DNA from: Eudorina sp. 2006-703-Eu-15
Lineage: Eukaryota; Chlorophyta; Chlorophyceae; Chlamydomonadales; Volvocaceae
Direction: 5' to 3'
Assembly (NCBI GenBank): GCA_003117195.1
Contig: BDSI01000017.1
Coordinates: 857,362 to 921,361 of the forward strand
Length of the DNA: 64,000 nt
Part shown: piece after piece, positions 54,384 through 64,000 of the stretch
Layout: each line of letters opens with the position of its first letter
Position numbering within the stretch: position 1 is the first letter of the stretch
Position numbers and translations under genes: made by a program
The notes under the pieces: model-generated
Told to the model about the DNA's origin: nothing
The model's database searches: none
Seen by the model: only the letters and a program-made list of their open reading frames with translations

Positions 54384-56263
54384 CCAGTACGGGCTGGCCA
54401 TGCGCAGTGCGGCTGTGCCCATTATGTCTGTGACCGTCGGACACGTGTGCGGTCATAGCACATGAGGATAGGGTCGTGGGGTACGCACGGCCCCTGCAGC
54501 GTGGCGTGGCAGCCTGACCTGGTAAAGTTTCCGTACATGTGTGCCGCACTGTGCCGGGATGGGAAGTCGCCATGTAGTTGCAGGGTCCATTCGTAAGGCC
54601 AGAGGCTTGACCGTGCGCCATGTGCAGCTGTGATAGATGCCGTACGTCGCTTAGTGTTGGCCGCTGTACAGCAGGGACACTTGATTTTCAGCGGCCTAGC
54701 ATATCACGGGGATGTAGATGTTGAGCCTGTTATGGTTTTTCGGGCACAACGTTTCGGTTCGGCCATGTGGCAACGTCTACATAGTGCCAGGGCATTTCCC
54801 TTGACCGTCCGTGAAACGCCATGTTGATGCATCGGAAACAACGCCTTACAGTTTGCCTTTTCGTCACAACCCTGCAAACATGAACGTTCATGATTGAATT
54901 GAATCGTTACAAGGTGGCCCCTTAGTCCCGACCGGGAGTTCCACGACTCCAAAGAACCTTGCAAACCGGCATCGCGGTTATCACACCACTCCGGTCAAGC
55001 AACACAGCGAAGCAACACAACCATGCCGTGTTTTGGCGTGTTCCAGCAGCCCACAACAATATGCAGTCTCTATCAACGTCCTGAACTTGTGCTGACCCTT
55101 GCTGACAACACTGTTTCCGCCAAGACGGCAGTAGCGATGTGGCACAGCAAGTCTGCCCAAGGTCGGCTCGCAATACAACAATTCACTTCATACGAAAAGG
55201 CACATACGGGCAGAACCGCGGCCCTCGCCAACAGGCGGTTACGGATGGATGATTAGGTTGAGTGACGGCGGGAGTGGGGGCAGTGGAATGCACACAAGGC
55301 GCAGCACTATCCGCAATCCGTTGCACACAGCCCCAGCAACAACTTCGACGCGGACAGTTACGGCCAATGCGCTGGAGGCTTCAGTGACCACACAGTTCAC
55401 CACAGCAGGCTACCCCCTGCAGGCTCAACCTTACTCGACGGCTTGGAAAAGCTTGGAAGCAGCCTGACAAAGTCCGACGACCACATCGGCATGCGACGTT
55501 TGGACGTTAGTCCCGGCCGCTCCCGAAATATCCTCTGTTCGTGTCATTGTCACTTACAAGCGCTTCCAATCGTGCTCCGAAGCACCGGATGCGCTTACAA
55601 TCCGGAAAACCTCTGGGCCGCACTTCCCCTCTGACCTGCCCTGAAACGTCTGCCTCGCTGTTATCCGCCTGTCTACCCCGCTCGAAGCGGAGGGCAGTCC
55701 CTCACCACTGTAACGCTTCCCAAACGTTCCGTACGTTTATACGAACACAAACTTCGCAGGGTCACGCCGCCGCAGCGTTGTCACTCGGCAAAGTAAACTG
55801 CGCCAAAACCGAAATGATCCGATGTGTGCTGGATCCCTGCACTCCTTATAAAGAGCTGCAGGTTTGTGGACAATGTAGCCCTGAATCAGAGCCGACTGCC
55901 GTCAGCTCGAGAATTGGGAAACCCGCTCTGCCCGTCGTACAACTTCAACCACCGACCGTTGCTGGAACACTCCGCACCGTGCCTTCTACCACACCCACTT
56001 GCGCCCCTCTCCTACGCCCGCTTAGAAACAAATTTTTGAGCTTCGCCCCAAAATTGCGCCTTTCACATATGACACCGCATGGACTCAGAACGCAACTTCG
56101 TCACTTGGCCAAACTGGAAGGCAGCGCCACAGGTATGCATCCAGGACATGGCAAGTCTCCCCCGTTCACCACGTACGCACGTGGCGCTGCACTTGCCCTG
56201 CCCTCCCACCTGCCCTGAACAACTGCGCGCCGCTCCCTGGACCTTCCTAGACCTCTGAACCGC
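54384..56263. other. Convergent 3' region between KAS and the VWA gene
   Basis: KAS ends rightward and the VWA gene ends leftward, so the stretch should hold both 3' UTRs. On the minus strand TGTAA occurs at 55595-55599 and 55554-55558, possible poly(A) signals of the VWA gene. A pyrimidine-rich plus-strand frame (55541-56218) has no domain and probably mirrors that UTR. No repeat or RNA gene seen. Confidence 0.4.
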
Positions 56264-59200
56264 TCACAGGTAGTCGTGCATGATCTTCAGCGAGATCTGC
56301 TCCGAAAGGATCTCCGCAAACCGCTTGACCAGCCCGTCCACAGCCGTGCAACCCGCTGCGATACTCGCGAATGTCTGCGACAGATCCACCCCGGACTGGC
56401 AGCTGTGGAAGTGGCCGTTGGCGGTTGCTGCCATGGACCGCAGCATGGTCTCACCGCCGCCTGCCTGGAACCCGATGGTATGCACCTGCAGGTTCCGGCG
56501 CCCGCCAAAGTTCGCCACCAGCTGCTGCATGGCTGTGATCGGCGCACCGCCGTCGCCGTTCTGGCCATCGGACATGAACACCAGCAGGGGCGTGCAGTCG
56601 GAGGGCTGGGAGCTCATCGCGGTGTGGGCCGCAGTCACCGCCGGGCCGAAGTCGGTGCCCCCACCGCGGTAATGGAAGTTGTGCCCCGCTGCTGAGCTGA
56701 TCGGCTGCAGAGTGAAATGGACCTGCGGATGGCTGTCGAATGTGATCAGCGTGACCAGGTCCTCCAGCCCCTGGTCGTTCAGCCGCCGCTGCATGAGATG
56801 GCGGTAGGCGGCCACCACGTCCGCCCACTTCTGCCCGCTCATCGATCCCGACTCATCCAGGCAGAAGACGATGTGGAAGCGCGTGGCGGGAATCTTGGAG
56901 TCGTCAAACAGGCGCACGGCTCGGATGGTGCGGTTGGCCCGCGGGTTGTCATACTGGACCCGCATAGCGCGCTCCATCTTCTCCAAAGCCTGCTGCCGAA
57001 CCTACGGGTCCCGAAACGCGGCCAACAGTCGATTAGGTCAATACCGCCGTCGACGTCTCCAGAGATGCCAGGTACTTCCTGTCCGACTTGCGTTTCTTCA
57101 AACAGAGAAAGAACAGGCGTGCCTGTTGCATAACACCCCATTCCATCCTCTTGACATGGTACAAACGTACTGCCTGCACCAATAAAAGTCCTTGCGTCGT
57201 CTACAATGGCCCTGTCTTTCACGCGCGGTTTGTTCCCCACCTTGCACAGCATCAGCTCAAGAGGTCGGTTCTCGTCGGCCAGTCGCCTCATGACCGTCGC
57301 CAGCGAGGGGCCACCGGGCACCCCGGTCGGGTAGCGGTCGCCTGGGTCATCGTTGCACCCGCGGCCGTGCGCGGGGGCGTCCGCAATCAGCACGATGAAG
57401 CGGGCCTTGGCCTTCCACTCCAGCCCAGCCGCCCGGTCCAGGGCGCCCAACACGTCCTCGGGGCCGTCCCCTCCGCCGAATGAGCGCATAGCGCGAAGCT
57501 GCGAGCAAGTGGTTCGCAGTGTATCAGGTACAACAGCCTTGAAAAAGAGGAAAGATGATGTGACAGTCCAAGGCAGCGGACAAATGCAACATGGCCGTGA
57601 ACCAAGCGACAGGTAATACCTACGTACTACCAAAGCTGGGCCCCACCGCTCGATGCTCTAACATGCACGCAGTTGTGCCATCCAAGCTAACCCTATGATC
57701 CAACCGCCGGCCACCTCTAGACCGAGAGGATATTTCGATGCTCCCACCGAGGTCCTAACCACTGTAACGCCCCGTCCCCATCTAGGCGGCCCTTTTCCCC
57801 CCGGCTGTTAAGATATAAATCCACACGCACATACAGTGCACTCCGCACACACGGACAGACAAGGCCTCACCCTGGCCTCCAGCACCGCCACATCCTCCGT
57901 GAAGCCCTGCTCCTCGAACTGCGGGCTGTCCCCCACGTCCCGGAAGCCCAGCAGCGCGTACCGCACCGCCAGCTTGAGGCCGGGGTACTGCTTGTGGATG
58001 CGGGGCACGATGTCCTTGGCGATGGCCCGGATGTTGGCCTTGCACGCCTCCAGCCAGGCGCCCATGGAGCCCGTCACATCCACCACAAAGGCCAGGTCCA
58101 GGGTCATCTCATCGGGGGAGCTGTGCTGCAGCTTGAGCTCCTTGTCGGTGCCTGAGGTGAGGGAGGGGCGCGGGGCAGGGGGGAGGGGGAAGGCAGAGGT
58201 GGGTGCTCCATGGCGATTGACGCGGTGCGTGGAGGAGAGCTGCTAATTCGGATAGCTATGTTGCCGGGTTCAATGGTTGCAAATGGCCGCCGCCGTAGAC
58301 CGCAACCCAGACTCATCCAGGCAAAGTCAGCGAGCTAGGTGTCAATGTGGCGTGAAATTGCGGAATCACGGACGTCGAAGAAGTCGCACTTTTGAACTGC
58401 AGCAATTGACGCATACAGGCACACAGCGCGCTGCATCGAATGCCACGGCTCCGAAGGCTCTAGCCTCTTGCGTGTCACACTCACCCAGCTTCGCCAGCAG
58501 GTCTCCGAAGATGCGCTCCTGGCTGCTGAGGACAGCCGCTACGTCGTCTTCGCCTGAAGCCAGCAACGCGCTGTACTCGGCCCACTGCTCGGCCGTCCCG
58601 TCCAGCCCGCCAGACTCGCCCTCACCGCTCGCAACCTCCCCCTCCCCCGCGGTGTACAATTGCTCCAGCGCCTCCGGCAGCTCTCCGGGCAGCGCGGCGT
58701 GCACCCAGCGCGCGTAGCACCTCGGCACGTGGCTGCGCTCCAGGCCCAGGGCCACACCCACAACCTCCACGCCGGCTGCCTCAGCTCGCTGCAACGCCGC
58801 CGCCAGCTGCAGCCCCGTACTGCCGTACCCGTCGGTGAACATGAACAGCCGCTTGGCGGACCGCCGTGAGCCCCGCGCCATCAGCAGCGCCACGGCCGCG
58901 TCCACCGCCGCCGCGTCCTGGGTTGAGGCCTCCAAATCGAACCGCAGCTGCGACAGCAGCGACAGCGCCGCCGCACCGTCCCACGGCTCCGAGGCGGGCT
59001 TGACCAGGCGCACCTCCTCCCCGAAGGTGAGCAGCACAAAGTCCTCACAGCCCAGGTGCTGAGTTAACGCGCCCACCATCGTCGCGAGCGCGTCCATGAC
59101 ACAGTGCGCCGACTGGCCGTGCATCGACAGCGACACGTCCACAGCTATGGCGATGCCGTACTCCCGCTTGGTGCCTGTCGTACGCTCCGCGAAGATCTTC

Positions 59201-62200
59201 TTGTAGTTAAAGTCCGTGGCGATGGCCTTGATGAGGCCCCCAATGTGCAGGCTCGGGCCGCGTGCGGCGGCGCGACGGCGGCTACGTTTGTTGGGCGGCA
59301 GCACCGCCGACTGCAGCACCTCCGCCAGCCGCTCGACCTGCGGCGCTAACCGTTGCACCGCCTTCTCCCACTCCTCCTGCGCCGCTCGGACCAAGTCCCC
59401 GCCCTGCACCGACCGCACGCCGCCCAGCCGCTCCGGCAGCTCACGCTCCGCCAGCTGCGACACGCGCTCCAGCAGCTGCTGCTCGGCCGTCGCCTCCGCC
59501 GACGCACCGACCCCTGAAGCGGAGGCATCTGCGGCCGGCCCATGGGACATAGCGGCCTCGGCCTCCCGTAGATAGGGGATGGGGTTATTCGGCGGGCTGA
59601 AGGTGAAGAGGCGGCTGGGCAGCTCCAGGCCCGCCGCGGCGAGCCGCTCCCGGGTGATGGTTCCCACGTACTGGCTAATGGGTGTGAAGGGCTTGGTGGC
59701 GGCTGGGCTGGAGTCAACACCCGACCGGCTGCGACTGGCGGCCCGCCGCTGCGGCTCCGGCGCCCAGGCGTCCAGCGCGGGGCCCACCAGTTGTGCGACC
59801 GACGCCGTGGCGGGGGCGGGGGTGCTGTTGGGGCCCTCGTTGGTGACCTGTGTGGGGTCGCGCGGTGTGTCGTGCGGCATGGCGGCCACCATCTTTGTGA
59901 AGTGGCGAGCCAGCAGGTGGCCCACCCGGCCGGGCAGCTGCGAGTCCGCGTGCTCAACCGCCACCACCTCGTGCTCGCAGGAGATGTCGGCCAGCAGGCG
60001 GAGGATCTGGGGCATCAGGGCATCCTGGGCGGAGTCCTGCGGTACAGCAGGTTGCATGTTTGGGCATTGACATGGGAGGGAGGGCCGAGCCAAGGGATGG
60101 AATGTGTCGAATGTAGGACTGCAAGGGCACCAGGGCCAGAAACGAACCAATGTACACGTGAGGCTGCAAGCATAAAGCGCCAGTGTGCACAGCCCAATGC
60201 GCTTGCTGCCTGGCTCCCTGCCAACACTTCTGTATTGTATTGTACTGTACTTTGCAAGCCCGTCCCTGCCCCCTGCCAATTGGCTGGCTGGGCCCCCTCG
60301 GCCGTTCTCCTTCTTCACTCGATCGCAGGTATACCCCCCTCTTCCCCCCTCGTTCCCCCCCGACACACACACCTTGATGTTGAGCACCAGCAGGTCGGTG
60401 CCCCCCGGCTTCAGCGCCGAGTGGTAGTCCTCGGGCTGCTGCTCCAGAGTCATGCCGTCCAGGATCATCAGCACACTGCGCCGGTGGAGCGGCCGCTGCT
60501 CGGGCGCCACCGCCTCGGAGAACACGGTGCGCGCCACGAAGTCGCAGGCGGTGGCGGGGTAGGTGCCCTCATCATAGGTGAAGGACTCGAGCACCAACTG
60601 GCCCACCAGCGTGTCGAACGGCGCATCGAGCGACTTGACGACCTGTGTGTGCATACCATGTAGGGCCGTACGTGCATGGATGGGGTCAAGCGAGTCTCAG
60701 GAGGTTTGTTGCTCCCGTTCATGATGCTTGGATACATCATCCGCACGCCTTGCACGAAGCGTGCAAGCGGGAAGGGTAGATACACGTGGGCACACACGTG
60801 CGCAAATGGGAGCCGGTGTGCCGCCTCGGGTTGACCCTGCAAGCCCTATTATTCCAACATTCAAGCCCCGTTCCCACGTCCGCGCTCACCCTCTGCTTTC
60901 GGCCAAAGGTCACCACCGCGAAGGAGTTCTCCAGGCGGCGCAGCACCTCCATCAGCAGCACCACCGCCAGCTTGGCCCCCTGGGCCTTACTGGCCATGGA
61001 GCCGCTGTTGTCCACGAGCAGACACCACTCGAAGCGTGGAGGGGCACAGCCGGGCCGGATGCGGGTGTACAGCTGCTGCTGCTGCAGCCGCAGGGCCTGC
61101 GAACGGAATCAGCAGCAGCCGCATCTAAGCGACTCGAGAGGAGTGACTACGCCGGGCAGCTGCTGGCGGCTGCACAGGATGCGCAGCAGAGCCCGCACCG
61201 CCAGCCCGACCGAGGTTTCAGAGCGCATGAGTCGCTATCCAGCTTCTTCCTTAAACCATTACCCCTGCCATACTAAAACAACGGCTACAACAATTGTAGT
61301 ACTTATGGTAAGGACACCACTACAAATATTGTTTTCTGGCCCTAACCCTCAGCCAGCAGGCCCCGTACGTGCCTGCGTGATCATGTCCACCGCCCGCACG
61401 AGGGTGGGCGTCTCCACCAGCCGCTGATACGTGAGCCGCTGATGGCCCGCGGCGGCTGCACTGAGCCGCTCGCGGGACAGGGCAGCGCCGGCCCCGGCCG
61501 CCAGGTCCGCGGCGCGGAGCTCCTGGCGGTGCGTGGATCCCGCCTTGCCGTAGAAATCCGCGAAGTTGCAGTTGCGGAGGTGCTGCTCCTTGATCCGGGG
61601 ATCCAGTCGGATGGAGGCGGTGACGGACTGCAGCTGCAGGTCCTCCGGTGTGGGGCCAGCAGCCTGAGGCGAACAAGAAGGCGGAACGGTTGGGCACGCG
61701 AATATTGCCAGTGGTGAGGTGAGCCCCTACACGTGTAAGCGAGGACGCATTCATGTGCCGGCAGGCACGGAGTGAAACCAGGCCGGAAAACAGAACAGGT
61801 CAAGGTTCCCGGCGGGGTGACAGTAATGGTCACGGCCATGTCGTCCTCGGAGTACAATAGCTCGTTCCTTCCCCCCATGACAGGAGCCGAGCATGCCCCG
61901 CCCCTTGAGCCGCAGCGCACTTGGACTGAGGGTACGCATGAAACACCCTTCATTCGTGAAATAACACACGTCACTGCCCACCTCGAAGCTGGTGGCACCT
62001 TCCAGCAGAGGGCCCCCGGTGAGACGCCCGCTGCGTCCACCCGATCTGCCGCTACGTGCCCCCGACAGCACCGCACGGATGACCGCAGCGGTGGCCTCGG
62101 GGCGCTGCGTGCGGCCGCCCGCTGCTTCGCCTCTGCCAGGCATCCAGAAGCCTGATCCCGCTGCTCCCTGTCCGCTGACATCTCCATCCCCACTGACGTA

Positions 62201-64000
62201 CTCCTCGAACACGATCTCCTGGTTCAGAACCTGCGCGTGGTTCAGGGAGAGGATTTCGAAGGTCTTACTAGATGATTGCATGTTGGGGTTCGCTGGCCTC
62301 GAACAGTCAATCACTGACGACGTGCAAAACTTCCAGGACTGAGAGGGGGTATCGGTATGCTGACGCACTGCAACCGACTCCCATCTTCCACCACTTTTCA
62401 CCCATCCATTGACAACCGCACTCGCGTGCAGTAGGGTTGCTTCCGCCATTATTTGATGGACAATGGATGCGGGCCACACACAGGAATGTGCCACTACCTG
62501 TGAGGCGTCAACTGCCCACCTGCGCGGTATCGCCTGCTGCCAGGACACCAGCCCGATCTGCAGCAATCTGTGGATCGCGGTTCAATAGTTCTGCAAGCAG
62601 ATCTTCCGCCGCGTCCCTGTCGCGCGGCCGACCGCCAGCTCCTGGCCCCCCGTCCTCGTTGCTGCTGTCTTCACCGCCCTCCCGCAGGCCCGCAATGACG
62701 TCCAGATCGCCCCTGCCAGCGAAGTAGTCGGACACGTGCGCGCCGCGGCCGCCACCACCGCCGTCAGCCTCCTCATCCTTGCCGAAGCCCGCATCAAAGT
62801 CCTCGGGTCCGTCCACATCCGGGTCGCCACACGGCCTGACGCCCAGCTCCCTCCGCAGGTAGGCCTGAGTGTCCTTGCCCAGGCGGGGCAGAAGCAGGCC
62901 AAGGCAGTGGCGCAGCTCGCCCTCCTCGGCGGCCAGGGCTTGGCGGACACCAGCCTCCATGGCGGGCCCGGAGAGCAAGCGGATGGCCAGGATGTTGGCC
63001 AATGCGGCGGACATCTGCGAGAGAAGGGCACGGTGATGTGCAGTAGGGGCGGCAGCTAGTTCAGGTTGATAACTTCGGGCGGCTCCTGTTGGATGCACAA
63101 GCCCGCTGGGCGGTAATGGCATAGTGTCGTGGCCCAGAAAACATCGCACACCAGGTCTTGTCTAGTATTCTTTCGGAACATTCACAATGTGACGTGAACA
63201 GAATTAAGGCCCTGCTCGGCGGCCGCACCTGCTCTACCAGCTCTGCTGCCTTGTCCCCCAGCAAATTCGCCGCGCCTCCCTGCGCCAGCCGCGAGGCGCT
63301 GTGGAAGGCAGCCACCAGGCGGCTGGTCACAGCACGCAGGGTGGCAACTGCACCCGCCAGGTCGAAGCCGGCGGGCGCTGCTGCTGTAGCATCCGAATAT
63401 AAAGCCCCGGTACTCTCATCACGCAGCCGCTCAGCTGCTGTGGGCTCCGACTGCACCGGGCAGCGCGCCTCACTGTGCTCACGAAGCTGCCGCTGCAGCT
63501 GCGCCAGCGCCGGAGCTGTAGCAGCCAAGGAGTCCGCGAAGCCCCTTGCCAGGTGAGACGCACCCGGCAGGTCCGGGACTGCGGCCGGGGATGGCCTGGG
63601 CTCACAGCCGTCACCGTCGTCCATTTGTGAACTGGCGCTGCTTTCCCCAGTGGCGATTCCATCTCGTACCGGGCTCCCGAAATTGAAGGTTGATGAGGCC
63701 CCGCTCAGGAAGCTGCTATCCGAGGCAAGGAGTCCAGCAGACGCGGCCGTGTTCGGGGCGCTGGACGCCGTGCCGAGCGGGCTGAGTTGCGATGCGTCCT
63801 CAGCGAGAGGGCTTCCAGAACAGGAAATACTTGCGGAGTCGGCGGCCAGCTGCGTGGTGAGGCTCGATAACCTTTGGTTGACTGAATCTCTTGGGCTGGG
63901 AAGCCGATGGCTGGGCGCGTGCCCATCCATGCCACTGCCACCAGCGCTGAGGCTACCTTCCCTTCGTACGACTGCACCTGTTGCGCCAGCATTGTAATAA
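56264..64000 (-). CDS. Large protein with four von Willebrand A domains (partial)
   Basis: Exons joined in phase from the 3' end: 56992-56264, 57498-57241, 58151-57871, 60036-58485, 60642-60373, 61096-60890, 61663-61373; further N-terminal exons are at about 61.8-62.3 kb (borders unsure), 63014-62520 and 63930-63229. ATG 63930 may be the start, or the gene runs past the window. Four MIDAS motifs are visible: VDNSGSM (~61.0 kb), VDVSLSM (~59.1 kb), VDVTGSM (~58.07 kb) and LDESGSM (~56.85 kb). The third, with GGGDGPEDVLGAL and IVLIADAPAHG, resembles the A domain of VWKA-type proteins, but no alpha-kinase domain follows. The first two recall midasin-like A domains. VWA domains bind partners through a metal ion; this may be a multi-site scaffold. 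The N-terminus is Ser/Ala-rich, then acidic. The intron at 61372-61097 may use a GC donor. Confidence 0.75.

Noticed and set aside
1..64000. tRNA, rRNA, CRISPR, bacterial operons, riboswitches
   Set aside because: Nothing with the required structure or repeat spacing was seen; introns, GC-rich third positions and algal-type repeats mark the sequence as eukaryotic nuclear.

Overview
The window looks like nuclear DNA of a chlorophyte alga, most likely volvocine (Chlamydomonas/Volvox relatives). Third codon positions are GC-rich, genes are cut by many small GT-AG introns (two look like GC-AG), Gln/Pro/Ala codon runs are long, a decayed LINE tail resembles green-algal elements, and the two enzymes found (a photorespiratory-type phosphatase and a type II fatty-acid condensing enzyme) fit a plant-type cell. 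I saw no rRNA, tRNA or CRISPR. All gene models were built by eye from reading frame, splice sites and intron phase; there is no transcript support.

Layout. (1) 0-9.5 kb: a Pro/Gln-rich minus-strand reading frame near the left edge, then gene D (3.8-7.3 kb, minus), a divergent member of a Q-rich family with fourteen 13-residue repeats and a 0.5-kb hAT-like MITE in its intron. (2) 9.5-37.5 kb: an array of three close minus-strand paralogues, A (10.5-14.6 kb, open), B (18.3-23.2 kb, open, 73 consecutive Gln) and C (31.2-35.0 kb, broken by several frameshifts and by a transposon next to its start codon). A partial copy of the gene 3' end sits beside A. The spaces between copies hold MITE-like elements with visible inverted ends, a LINE relic, small tandem duplications, and a broken copy (27-28.2 kb) of the last exon of the gene further right. 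(3) 38.8-46.1 kb, minus: a gene for a protein with a RING finger, two RanBP2-type zinc fingers and PUF-like repeats, a possible RNA-binding ubiquitin ligase. (4) 46.8-54.4 kb: two head-to-head enzyme genes, a 308-residue phosphoglycolate phosphatase-type HAD enzyme (minus) and a beta-ketoacyl-ACP synthase of mitochondrial type (plus), about 280 bp apart. (5) 56.3-64 kb, minus: a large protein with four von Willebrand A domains, its N-terminus at or beyond the window edge.

The right-hand 26 kb is ordinary single-copy gene space. The left 38 kb is a fast-changing segment built by tandem duplication and small transposons. The duplication took in the end of the RING-PUF gene, so the paralogue array and that gene were already neighbours when the duplication happened.
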